This document shows, in pieces, positions 27,426 through 35,202 of a stretch of DNA of 64,000 bases. The notes beneath the pieces are model-generated. The model searched no databases, was not told where the DNA came from, and saw nothing but the letters and a program-made list of their open reading frames with translations. The stretch's first letter is position 1; every line of letters starts with the position of its first letter. Origin of the DNA: Tropicimonas_B omnivorans (GTDB lineage: Bacteria > Pseudomonadota > Alphaproteobacteria > Rhodobacterales > Rhodobacteraceae); NCBI RefSeq assembly GCF_031846565.1, contig NZ_JAVRHL010000001.1, positions 558,001 to 622,000 on the forward strand, given 5' to 3'. The position numbers and the translations under genes were made by a program.

Positions 27426-29434
27426 GCTGCGGCTCCGTGTTCGGCTTCGAGGCTTTCGATATGCGCAAGGAGGAGCGACCGGACGGCTCCGGGATCGCGA
27501 AGACTGTCCGCCAGGGAGAGCGTGTCTTCCGCAAGAGCGGGGATCGCGGCTTCCAGGATCATGCGGCGGCGCGTGGTGCGGGCACTGGCGGGGAGGTGGC
27601 CGAGGGCGGCGTTGAGGCGCGTCGCGGTCGCGTCGTCCATCACGCTTTCCCACAGATCCCTCTCGGGGCCGAAATCGAAGCCGGTATGCGCCCGGTCGGG
27701 CGCGGCGATGCGGGCAGCCTCGGTGGCGTTCGCGTCCACATCGCCCGCCGCCGTCAGGATCACGCCGTAATCCTGCGCGGCCGAGGCGGCGGAGACGAAG
27801 CCGCGGGCGACGTCCCGGCGCACGGCCTCGGGATCGCGCGCGAAGGGATCGCCGTAGCCGCCGCCGCCCGGCGTCATGAAGGTCAACGTATCGCCCTCGG
27901 CGACGGGGAGAATGTCGATGCGGGTGATGTCCCGCTCCCGCTTGGTGCCTTCATTCAGGATCACGCGGCAGGGCGGGGCGGACCGTCCCCCGGCGACGCC
28001 CCATGGTGCGAAGCGGAAGCGCTCGAGGCCGCGGGCGAGGATGGCAAGGTCCGGCTTCAGCATCCGGATGCGATAGACGAGGCCGAGCCCCCCGCGGAAC
28101 CGCCCCGGCCCGCCGCTGTCGGGGCGCAGACCGTAGAGCTCGACGCGGACGGGGGCGGCGTCTTCGGTCGCTTCGATGGGAGAGTTGCGGGTATTGGACA
28201 TGCCGCTCTCGCGCCCGTCCACCCCGTCGCCTCCCTCCCGCGCGCCTCCGCCGGCGATGATCGACTGGATGACCGCGGATTTCCGGCGGCCGGTGGTCGC
28301 ATCCGTCTCCGCCAGAACGACGGGGAGGACCGTGCCGCCGCCGGCGGCCGGCACGATGCCGGGGCAGGCGGTCAGCAGAGCGCCCGAAACGAGATCCATC
28401 AGCCGCAGCATGACCGCATGACGCACGCCGCATGCGGCGGGGTAATCGGGGTTCACGACGCTGCCGGGCGGCGTTTGCGTGGTGACGCCGGACAACGCTC
28501 CGTGGTTCATCGGCACCGTCTTGTCCGCCGTTCCGATCAACTGGAGAAGGCGCAAGGTCAGGTAGGGATGCCGCTCTCCCGCCGTCGGCAGGTTGAAGGC
28601 GGAGGCGACCTGCGGATCGGTGCCCGCAAAATCGAGGTCGACCGCACCGTCCCGCGCGGTGAGGCGCAGTTTGAGGCGCAGGGGGACGTTCGAGACGAAA
28701 TCATGGTCCAGGTAGTCCTGGAAATCGTAGCTGCCGTCCGGGATCTGCCGCAGCACCGCTCTCGCCTTTTCGGCGGCATAATCGCGAAGCGCGGTCTGAA
28801 AGGAGAGGATCGTCTCCGTCCCGTGCGAGGCGGCGATCTCGGTCAGGCGGCGGGCGCCGGCCTCCAGGGCACCGATCATGGCGCGCACGTCGCCGAGGTT
28901 GGTCTCCGGCGAGCGGCAGTTGGCGAGGTAGACGGCGAGGAGGTCCTCGTCCATCCGGCCCTCCTTCATCAGCCGCACGGGGGGCAGCTGCAGGCCTTCC
29001 TGGTAGACGTCCGAGAACCGCGGGGAAATGGAGGAGGGCACGCCGCCGCCGATGTCCGACGTGTGCGCCATCGCCCATCCGTAGGCGATGAGTTCGCCGC
29101 CCACGAAGATCGGGCGGACGAGCTGGAGGTCCGGCAGGTGGGTGGAGAGGCCGCCGTTGGCGTAGGGAAGGTTCGACAGGATCACGTCCCCCTCCCTCAG
29201 CGGGCCGGTGCGCTCCAGCGTCGGTTTCAGGTCCAGATCGACGAAGGCGGACAGGCCGAGATCGGAAGGGTAGGCGAAGGGTTTGCCGTCCAGCCCGACA
29301 AGCGCGGTGGCGAAGTCCGCCACCTCTCGGACGTAGATCGTGCGGGCGGAGCGGAGCAGGGTGAGCCCCATCTCCTCGGCGGCGGCGACCGTCTTGTGGC
29401 GGAGGATCTCGAGGTCGAAGCTGTTCAAAGTCAT
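27422..29434 (-). CDS. hyuB: Hydantoinase/oxoprolinase beta subunit (HyuB)
   Basis: Partner of HyuA, 670 aa, of the hydantoinase B family. Typical segments are NSFDLEILRHKTVAAAEEMG at the start, GDVILSNLPYANGGLSTHLPD, AYGWAMAHTSDIGG, the SGMSNTRNSPIEATE motif and the C-terminal FMTPGGGGYGDP. ATG 29434 is chosen because the open frame above it runs into the divergent promoter. First gene of the leftward hyuB-hyuA-gntR operon. Confidence 0.93.
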   Translation of the reverse strand: MTLNSFDLEILRHKTVAAAEEMGLTLLRSARTIYVREVADFATALVGLDGKPFAYPSDLGLSAFVDLDLKPTLERTGPLREGDVILSNLPYANGGLSTHLPDLQLVRPIFVGGELIAYGWAMAHTSDIGGGVPSSISPRFSDVYQEGLQLPPVRLMKEGRMDEDLLAVYLANCRSPETNLGDVRAMIGALEAGARRLTEIAASHGTETILSFQTALRDYAAEKARAVLRQIPDGSYDFQDYLDHDFVSNVPLRLKLRLTARDGAVDLDFAGTDPQVASAFNLPTAGERHPYLTLRLLQLIGTADKTVPMNHGALSGVTTQTPPGSVVNPDYPAACGVRHAVMLRLMDLVSGALLTACPGIVPAAGGGTVLPVVLAETDATTGRRKSAVIQSIIAGGGAREGGDGVDGRESGMSNTRNSPIEATEDAAPVRVELYGLRPDSGGPGRFRGGLGLVYRIRMLKPDLAILARGLERFRFAPWGVAGGRSAPPCRVILNEGTKRERDITRIDILPVAEGDTLTFMTPGGGGYGDPFARDPEAVRRDVARGFVSAASAAQDYGVILTAAGDVDANATEAARIAAPDRAHTGFDFGPERDLWESVMDDATATRLNAALGHLPASARTTRRRMILEAAIPALAEDTLSLADSLRDPGAVRSLLLAHIESLEAEHGAAA

Positions 29435-29474
29435 GCGCGCATTCTCGTGGGTATCCCGACCGGACGGCTTTCCG

Positions 29475-29505
29475 TTGACATTTGATACGATATCAAAAAT
29501 ATAAA
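29475..29505 (+). promoter_or_regulatory. Promoter with embedded GntR-type operator
   Basis: A consensus-like -35 TTGACA (29475-29480) is followed by the perfect palindrome TTTGATA-CGA-TATCAAA (29481-29497) and then the AT-rich AATATAAAA, a -10 candidate, about 17-19 bp on. The palindrome fills the spacer exactly, so a bound protein would block the polymerase. It serves the aldo/keto reductase gene to the right and probably hyuB to the left. Confidence 0.7.
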
Positions 29506-29539
29506 ACCCGACAAGAGCAGATACCGCCGGAGACAGCAG

Positions 29540-30592
29540 ATGAGCGACGTGCACAGGACGAACCTCGCGGAGGGCTACGAGATCAGCCGTATCCTCAAGG
29601 GAGGGTGGCACCTCGCCGGCGGACACGGACAGATCGACCAGGATCGCGCCGTGCAGGAGATGCGGGATTACATGGAGGCGGGCATCACCACCTTCGACTG
29701 CGCGGACATCTATACCGGCGTCGAGGAGCTGATCGGCACGTTCCGCAAGGACTGCAAGGCCAACGGCCGGACGGACCTTCTGGATCGCCTGAAGGTCCAT
29801 ACCAAGTGCGTGCCGGATCTCGACAAGCTCGACACGATCACCAAGGCCGACGTTCAGGAAACGGTGGATCGCTCGCTTCGCCGGCTTGACGCCGAGCGGC
29901 TGGACCTCGTGCAGTTTCACTGGTGGAACCTCGAAGTTCCCCGCTACGTCGAGGTGGCCGGCTGGCTGAGCGAGTTCCAGCGCGAGGGCAAGATTGACCT
30001 GCTTGGCACCACCAATTTCAGCACCGACGCGATGAGCGAACTGCTGGAGAGCGGGTACCGCCCCGCCTCCATCCAGATGCAGTATTCACTGATCGACCGT
30101 CGCCCCACCAAGCGGATGACGGAGTTCTGCGCGCAGAACGGCATCGCCATCCTCGCCTACGGCACGGTGGCCGGCGGCTTCCTGTCCGACAAATGGCTCG
30201 GGGCGCCCGAGCCGACAGGAGAGCTCGAGAACCGCTCCCTCACCAAGTACAAGCTGATCATCGACGATATCGGCGGCTGGGATGTGTTCCAGTCCCTGCT
30301 GCGGCTCCTGCGCGGCATCGCGGACAGGCACGGGGTGGACATCGCCTCGGTCGCGATCCGCGCGATCCTGGCCGAGCGCCAAGTCGCTGGCGCCATCGTC
30401 GGCGTCCGTCACGGCGGGCATCTGGGCAAGCATGCCGCGCTCTTCGACTTCGACCTGGACGATGATGAGCTGACGCGGATCCACGCAGCCATCGACGCCC
30501 ATCCCCTGGTCGACGGCGATGTCTACGACGTCGAGCGGGATCGGCATGGCCGCCACGGCAGGATCATGAAATACAATCTTAACGACGCCTGA
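29540..30592 (+). CDS. Aldo/keto reductase
   Basis: A 350-aa NAD(P)H-dependent oxidoreductase. The catalytic tetrad is visible: Asp and Tyr in FDCADIYT, Lys in VHTKCVP and His in VQFHWWN. The barrel continues with NFSTDAM and VAGAIVGVRHGGHL. It lies 23 nt before the kynureninase-like gene on the same strand, and both are likely driven by the promoter with the palindromic operator. The carbonyl substrate is unknown. Confidence 0.9.
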   Translation: MSDVHRTNLAEGYEISRILKGGWHLAGGHGQIDQDRAVQEMRDYMEAGITTFDCADIYTGVEELIGTFRKDCKANGRTDLLDRLKVHTKCVPDLDKLDTITKADVQETVDRSLRRLDAERLDLVQFHWWNLEVPRYVEVAGWLSEFQREGKIDLLGTTNFSTDAMSELLESGYRPASIQMQYSLIDRRPTKRMTEFCAQNGIAILAYGTVAGGFLSDKWLGAPEPTGELENRSLTKYKLIIDDIGGWDVFQSLLRLLRGIADRHGVDIASVAIRAILAERQVAGAIVGVRHGGHLGKHAALFDFDLDDDELTRIHAAIDAHPLVDGDVYDVERDRHGRHGRIMKYNLNDA

Positions 30593-30615
30593 TCCAAAGC
30601 CCCTGGAGACCCGAC

Positions 30616-31749
30616 GTGTCCGGTTACTTTCTCTATCATTCAATCGGCACCTTTCCCGGAAAGGACGCCGCGCTGAGTGCGCAGCTGTCGGAGTTCTCCT
30701 CCCGCTGGTCCGCGACCGATGACGGGCAGTGGGGCTACGCCTTGGAGAAGCAGGGCGAGTTCCTGTCCGCGTGGGCGAAGATCATCGGCGCGGCGCCCGG
30801 AACGCTGGCGCAGGCGGAGAGCGTGACGGCCGCGCTCTACACCTTGATCCGCGGCATGCCCGAGACACGGTTGAAGGGCGGCAAGGTCCTGATAGCGAAG
30901 GATTGCTTTCCGTCCCTGCATTTCCTCCTCGCCGAGGTCGTGTCCCGCGCTGGCGGTGAGCTCGTGACGGTGGAGCCTGCTGCGGGCGAGCTGTGGGTCT
31001 CGGACGCAGAGATGCTGGCGGCATGGGACAAGGACGTGCGGCTTGCGCTGCTGACCTGGGTCACGTCGACGTCCTCGCACAAAAGCGACGTGAAGGCGCT
31101 CGTGGCGCATGGCCACGAGATGGGAAGCCTCGTCGGGGTCGACGTGACGCAGGGCGTCGGCATCGCGCCCTACGACGTCTCCGAGGTCGGCGCGGATTTC
31201 ACCGTCGGCTCCTCCCTTAAGTGGCTCTGCGGCGTCAGCGGAGCGGGCGTGCTGCACGCGACGCCGGAGCTCATCGCCGAGACCTCGCCCGAGTTCCGCG
31301 GCTGGTTCAGTCAGGACAACCCGTTCTCCTGGGACCTCGATGCCTTTTCCTTCGCCGCGGATGCACGGCGTTTCGGCAATGGCACCCCGAACGTCCTGCC
31401 TGCCATCGGCTGCCTGCCGGGGCTTTCCTACGTGCTGGACCGGGGCATCGCGGACATCGCCCGTGACAACGCCGCCAAGGTGTCGCGGTTGGCGGAGGGC
31501 GTCCGCGCGGCGGGTCTCCCCCTTGCGTCCCCCGAGGACGCGGCCGAGCGGGGCGGCAGCCTGATGGTGCAGATGCCAGCGGGGCTGGAGCCGGGCACGG
31601 CCGTCGAGGGACTCCGCGCCAAAGGGCTGCACACGGACATGCGCGGCAGGATCCTGCGGCTGTCGCCCGGGACGGTCACGGGGATCGAGGAATGCGACCG
31701 CATGGTCGCCGCGATCTCCGAAATGGTGGGGGCGACGGCGTCCGTTTGA
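30616..31749 (+). CDS. Kynureninase-like class V PLP enzyme
   Basis: A 377-aa PLP-dependent enzyme of the class V aminotransferase fold. The cofactor region reads VGVDVTQGVGIAPYDVS, then VGSSLKWLCGVSGAGVL with the Schiff-base Lys. A GWF motif (SPEFRGWFSQ) and the FGNGTPNVLPAI segment recall kynureninase, as does RGGSLMVQMP near the end. True kynureninases are longer (about 415 aa) and read KYLNGGPG after the Lys, so a related C-C or C-S lyase activity is equally possible. Its cotranscription with the AKR is supported by the 23-nt gap. Confidence 0.75.
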   Translation: MSGYFLYHSIGTFPGKDAALSAQLSEFSSRWSATDDGQWGYALEKQGEFLSAWAKIIGAAPGTLAQAESVTAALYTLIRGMPETRLKGGKVLIAKDCFPSLHFLLAEVVSRAGGELVTVEPAAGELWVSDAEMLAAWDKDVRLALLTWVTSTSSHKSDVKALVAHGHEMGSLVGVDVTQGVGIAPYDVSEVGADFTVGSSLKWLCGVSGAGVLHATPELIAETSPEFRGWFSQDNPFSWDLDAFSFAADARRFGNGTPNVLPAIGCLPGLSYVLDRGIADIARDNAAKVSRLAEGVRAAGLPLASPEDAAERGGSLMVQMPAGLEPGTAVEGLRAKGLHTDMRGRILRLSPGTVTGIEECDRMVAAISEMVGATASV

Positions 31750-31767
31750 CGCCCGCCCGGACGCCAA

Positions 31768-31793
31768 GAGCGTCAGCCCGAGGGCCGACGCTC
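31768..31793. terminator. Bidirectional hairpin
   Basis: GAGCGTC and GACGCTC form a perfect 7-bp stem around a 12-nt loop between the convergent ends of the kynureninase-like gene and the SDR gene. No long T run follows it. Confidence 0.5.
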
Positions 31794-31837
31794 CGTCTCC
31801 CGGCAACGCGTCCGGGTCATTCGGGACCGGTGCGACC

Positions 31838-32653
31838 CTAGCCGTTGCAGATCATCCCACCGTTCACGTGGATCGTCTGCCCGGTGATGAACGAGCTGTC
31901 CTGCGAGGCGAGGAAGACATAGGCCGGCCCGAGTTCGCGCGGCTGACCAATCCGGCCGATGGGGGCGGCGAGGTTCTTCAGAATGTCGTCGTCGTAGCCC
32001 TTGAAGGTCTTCTGGATCTCGGTGACGACCGGGCCGGGGGCGACCTCGTTCACGCGGATCCCCTTGTCCATCAGCTGTTTGGCGAGCGCGCGGGTGAAGG
32101 CGACGTTCGCCCCCTTCGTCGTGGTGTAGGCGACGAGGTGCTTGTTGCCGACGAAGGCGTTGATGGAGGTCGTGTTGACGATGGCCGCGCCCTCCTTGAG
32201 GTGCGGCAGGGCGGCTCGGGAGAGGTAGAACATCCCGTTCATGTTCACCGCCATGTGGTCCTGCCACTCTTCGTCCGAGATCTCGGTGAGGGAGGCGCGG
32301 GGCTGCTGGAAGCCGGCATTATTCACCAGCACGTCCAGTCCGCCCCAGGCATCCGCCACCGCCTGCACGGCGGCGTCGCAATCGGGCCGGCTCGCCACGT
32401 CGCCCTGGATCACCAGAGCTTCGGTCCCTTCGGCCTCGATGCCGGCCCGCGTCTTTTCGGCGGCCTCGGCGTCCTGGTGATAGATGATGGCGACCTTCGC
32501 GCCCTCGCGGGCCATGTGCAGGGCGGCCGCGCGGCCGATGCCCTTGTCGCCGCCGGAAATGAGGACGCGCTTGCCCTCCAGCTTGCCGGCTCCCTTGTAG
32601 GCGTCGGTGATGTATTCGGCGGGCGGCAGCATGTCGTCGATATGCTCGGCCAT
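31838..32653 (-). CDS. SDR-family oxidoreductase (YghA-like)
   Basis: A 271-aa short-chain dehydrogenase. It has the cofactor motif SGGDKGIGRAAA (with an N-terminal extension of about 40 residues starting MAEHIDDMLPPAEYIT), NNAGF, and the catalytic Tyr-x3-Lys in AYTTTKGANVAF. The long N-terminal arm and SGGDKGIGR sequence mark the stress-associated YghA/glucose-dehydrogenase-like subgroup. ATG 32653 is preceded by GGAGGAT. It appears to stand alone. Confidence 0.87.
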   Translation of the reverse strand: MAEHIDDMLPPAEYITDAYKGAGKLEGKRVLISGGDKGIGRAAALHMAREGAKVAIIYHQDAEAAEKTRAGIEAEGTEALVIQGDVASRPDCDAAVQAVADAWGGLDVLVNNAGFQQPRASLTEISDEEWQDHMAVNMNGMFYLSRAALPHLKEGAAIVNTTSINAFVGNKHLVAYTTTKGANVAFTRALAKQLMDKGIRVNEVAPGPVVTEIQKTFKGYDDDILKNLAAPIGRIGQPRELGPAYVFLASQDSSFITGQTIHVNGGMICNG

Positions 32654-32870
32654 GGGTGATCCTCCGGGTTCTGGCTTTCCGTTCACCGCACAATGCGGGA
32701 AGGGGCGGTATCGGTCCGGGCGGAACGCATTAAAAAGATCTTCAGTCTCCACGAGACAAAGCGGCTGGCGCGCCAAACTTGCATGCGGCCGCTTCACGAA
32801 CGAAGCTTCCGTCGGCGGTGTGGCCACGATGGTCCCCTTCTGGCGATGTTACCACGGGGAGGGCACGATA

Positions 32871-33410
32871 ATGGACTTCATCAACGGTCATGCAGGCCGC
32901 AGAGATGGCATCATCGCCCTGTTCAAGGATGCTTTCACGGCCTCCGAAGGAGAAGCCGAAGGCGATCTCGTCGCCAGCCTGGTGACCGGCATGCTGAGCA
33001 GCGTTGCCCAGGATGATATCTTCGTATCCTCGGCAATCGACGATGGCACACTAGTCGGAACAGTCATCTTCACGCGGATGGACTACACCGAGGATGAGCG
33101 CACGGTCTTCATCCTGTCGCCCGCCGCGATTTCCACCAGGAGGCAGGGCGAGGGCATAGGCCAAGCTCTGCTTTCACATGGCCTGAACACTCTGCGGAAG
33201 AGCGGCGTGGATGTGGTCCTCACCTACGGAGATCCGAATTTCTATTCGAAGGTGGGCTTCGAGACGATCACCGAAGAGATAGCCCGGGCTCCGCTGCCTC
33301 TGTCGCATCCGGAGGGCTGGTTGGGCCAATCGCTAAAAACCGAGGCGCTCAAGCCACTTCAGGGGGCGCCGACCTGCGTCGCACCACTGAACGACCCTTC
33401 TCTATGGTGA
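32871..33410 (+). CDS. GNAT-family N-acetyltransferase
   Basis: A 179-aa acetyltransferase of the YhbS-like group. The acetyl-CoA loop is RRQGEGIGQALLSHG, followed by VLTYGDPNFYSKVGFE. ATG 32871 has GGGGAGG upstream; the open frame above it overlaps the divergent SDR and is not used. The acceptor is unknown. Unlike its neighbours, the gene uses less extreme G/C third positions, which may mean recent acquisition. Confidence 0.87.
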   Translation: MDFINGHAGRRDGIIALFKDAFTASEGEAEGDLVASLVTGMLSSVAQDDIFVSSAIDDGTLVGTVIFTRMDYTEDERTVFILSPAAISTRRQGEGIGQALLSHGLNTLRKSGVDVVLTYGDPNFYSKVGFETITEEIARAPLPLSHPEGWLGQSLKTEALKPLQGAPTCVAPLNDPSLW

Positions 33411-33414
33411 TCGC

Positions 33415-33573
33415 TTATCCGATCGGGAAGAGACGCCGGCTGTGCATCTCCAGTGAGCCGATCGTCATTCTACCTTCAGGGAGCTTCAACTCCTCTACGA
33501 TGGCGAGGGCTTCCCGGGGCAGCTCGTCAGCCTTCATCAGCTCGGTGGTGTCGGAAGTGTGAAGCTGTTTCAT
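33415..33573 (-). CDS. Possible small protein, 52 aa
   Basis: An ATG-started frame that begins MKQLHTSDTTELMKADELP and ends RRLFPIG before a TAA. Third codon positions are about 70 percent G or C, as in real genes of this genome, but the upstream ribosome-binding sequence is poorly placed. No family is recognised. It could equally be a remnant. Confidence 0.3.
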   Translation of the reverse strand: MKQLHTSDTTELMKADELPREALAIVEELKLPEGRMTIGSLEMHSRRLFPIG

Positions 33574-33730
33574 GGCTTATGAACCGGGCTCCGGAAGCGG
33601 CTGGCGCAACTTCAGCACGGGTTCCATGATTATCGAATGATGTCCGCAGGCCGCGCGCTCCAGCGCGACGCGCCTCCAACACGGTTTGAGGGCACCCCGA
33701 AAAATCAGCGGCAGGGAGAGCAGGAAAGGT

Positions 33731-33757
33731 GGGGCCCGCCGATCCCGGCTGGGCCCC
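33731..33757 (-). terminator. Terminator hairpin of TDO-like gene
   Basis: GGGGCCC and GGGCCCC pair perfectly, and the enclosed GCCG/CGGC extends the stem around a short loop. It lies 22 nt after the stop of the TDO-like gene on its strand. Confidence 0.65.
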
Positions 33758-33778
33758 TTCGTCCTCGGTCTTTTTGGA

Positions 33779-34525
33779 TCAGGCCTTTTCCTTGTCGTGG
33801 ATCGCGTCGCGCACCACGCCGTAGGACGTGCCCCAGGAATCGGTCATGTCGCAGCGCACGTCCCAGAGCTCGGGGAAGAAGCGGTGGCGGGCGCCGTTTT
33901 CCAAGAGCTCGACCGGGCGGCCCTTCAGCGACCTAGAGCCGAGGCCGATGGAGCGGTGAATGAGCTGGATGTGGTCCGAGCGGAACTTCTGGAACAGCTC
34001 GTCATACTCGATCAGCGCCTCACCGACGACGTAGGAATCGCCGTGGTCGTACTTGCTGTCATAGACCTCCGCCACGGTCAGACCCTTGCCGTCGAGATAG
34101 GTGGCCTTGTAGGCCTCCCAGAGATCGCTCGGCATCCGCAGGAGGGTCTGGAAGCCGGGGCTTTCCTGGCCAGAGCCGTTGCCGAGCTGGAGACGGATCT
34201 CCTGGTACTCGCGGGGGGACATCGTCTCCAGAACCTCGAGCTGGTTCGTCATCAGCCGTATGAGGCGGTGGACGCGGCCCATCAGCGTCACGACGCGGTT
34301 GGTGTTGCCCTCGCGCAGGTAGTCCATGACATCGACCAGCGTGTAGGCCATGAGCTTCATCCAGAGCTCCTCGACCTGGTGGACGATCTGGAACTGCAGC
34401 TCGTCGGGATTGCACATCTCGGCCAGCGGCTTCTGCGCCGTCAGGAGCTGATCGACGTTCAGGTAAACGCCGTAATCCAGCATCTGGGGCTCTTCGATCA
34501 TGCGGTGGTAGCGTTCGCGGTCCAT
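33779..34525 (-). CDS. Tryptophan 2,3-dioxygenase-family protein, divergent
   Basis: A 248-aa heme dioxygenase homologue. The N-terminal family core is plain: YGVYLNVDQLLTAQ, then FQIVHQVEELWMKL with the distal His at 49, and VLETMSPREYQEIR with Arg 111, both matching substrate-side residues of TDO. The axial heme His is kept in LIHR (His 190). The GTGG-type loop that follows in true TDO is replaced by SIGLGSRSLKGRPVELL, and the SSGFQS segment is changed to GSGQESPGFQ. It may therefore oxidise an indole other than tryptophan. It is divergent from an Lrp regulator and has its own terminator. Confidence 0.8.
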   Translation of the reverse strand: MDRERYHRMIEEPQMLDYGVYLNVDQLLTAQKPLAEMCNPDELQFQIVHQVEELWMKLMAYTLVDVMDYLREGNTNRVVTLMGRVHRLIRLMTNQLEVLETMSPREYQEIRLQLGNGSGQESPGFQTLLRMPSDLWEAYKATYLDGKGLTVAEVYDSKYDHGDSYVVGEALIEYDELFQKFRSDHIQLIHRSIGLGSRSLKGRPVELLENGARHRFFPELWDVRCDMTDSWGTSYGVVRDAIHDKEKA

Positions 34526-34664
34526 GGGTCGGTCTCTCCTGCCTGTTCGCTTCGGTTATTACGCCCACCGTGTTCCAGAACGCCGAGGCCATTGTTCTCA
34601 ATCGGTGTCGGAGGGGCTATGCTGTAGAACGATCGCGGCGCTATGCCGTGGCAAAGGAGAACGA

Positions 34665-35123
34665 ATGGATCGCCTCGACCTCGCCCTTCTCGCCGCCCTC
34701 GAAGACAATGCCCGGCTCTCCTACGCGGAGCTTGCCGAGCGCGAGGGGCTGTCCAAGACGCCGGTCTGGAAACGGATCAAGGCGATGGAGGAGGCGGGCG
34801 TGATCGAGGGATACGCCGCGCGACTGTCCTCGCGCGCGCTCGGCTTCGAGATCCTCGCGCTGGTGGAGCTGTCGCTTGCGCCGGAGGATGCGGAGGCGTT
34901 CGAGGTGGCGGTGCGCCGCTTGCCCGCGATCTATCACTGCGTCGCGACGACGGGGGAGGCCGATTACATCCTCCAGGTCCTCGCCCGGGACATGGATGAT
35001 CTCGACCGTCTGATCCGCAAGCAGATCGTCCGCCTGCCCGGCGTGCGCCGTACGAAGACGTCCGTGGTCACGCGGGTCGTGAAGGCGCGACAGTCGATTG
35101 CCGGGGCCGCGTCGATGCCGTGA
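34665..35123 (+). CDS. Lrp/AsnC-family transcriptional regulator
   Basis: A 152-aa regulator with an N-terminal helix-turn-helix (LDLALLAALEDNARLSYAEL, then LSKTPVWKRIKAMEEAGVI) and a C-terminal RAM effector domain ending KTSVVTRVVK. ATG 34665 is preceded by AAGGAGAA. Lrp-type regulators sense amino acids; its divergent position suggests control of the TDO-like gene in response to tryptophan or a relative. Confidence 0.92.
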   Translation: MDRLDLALLAALEDNARLSYAELAEREGLSKTPVWKRIKAMEEAGVIEGYAARLSSRALGFEILALVELSLAPEDAEAFEVAVRRLPAIYHCVATTGEADYILQVLARDMDDLDRLIRKQIVRLPGVRRTKTSVVTRVVKARQSIAGAASMP

Positions 35124-35202
35124 GGCGCCCCTGCGAGACCGGGGGGGGATCCCCCGGGAGAACCTGCGTCCGGCACCGGTGGCGCCGGACGCAGGCTTGT
35201 CA

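Larger units (their letters stand above)
33411..33778. other. 368-nt gap between GNAT and TDO-like genes
   Basis: This stretch holds one possible 52-codon ORF on the minus strand (33415-33573) and the terminator hairpin of the TDO-like gene (33731-33757). I see nothing else in it. Its base composition is lower in GC than the flanks. Confidence 0.5.
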
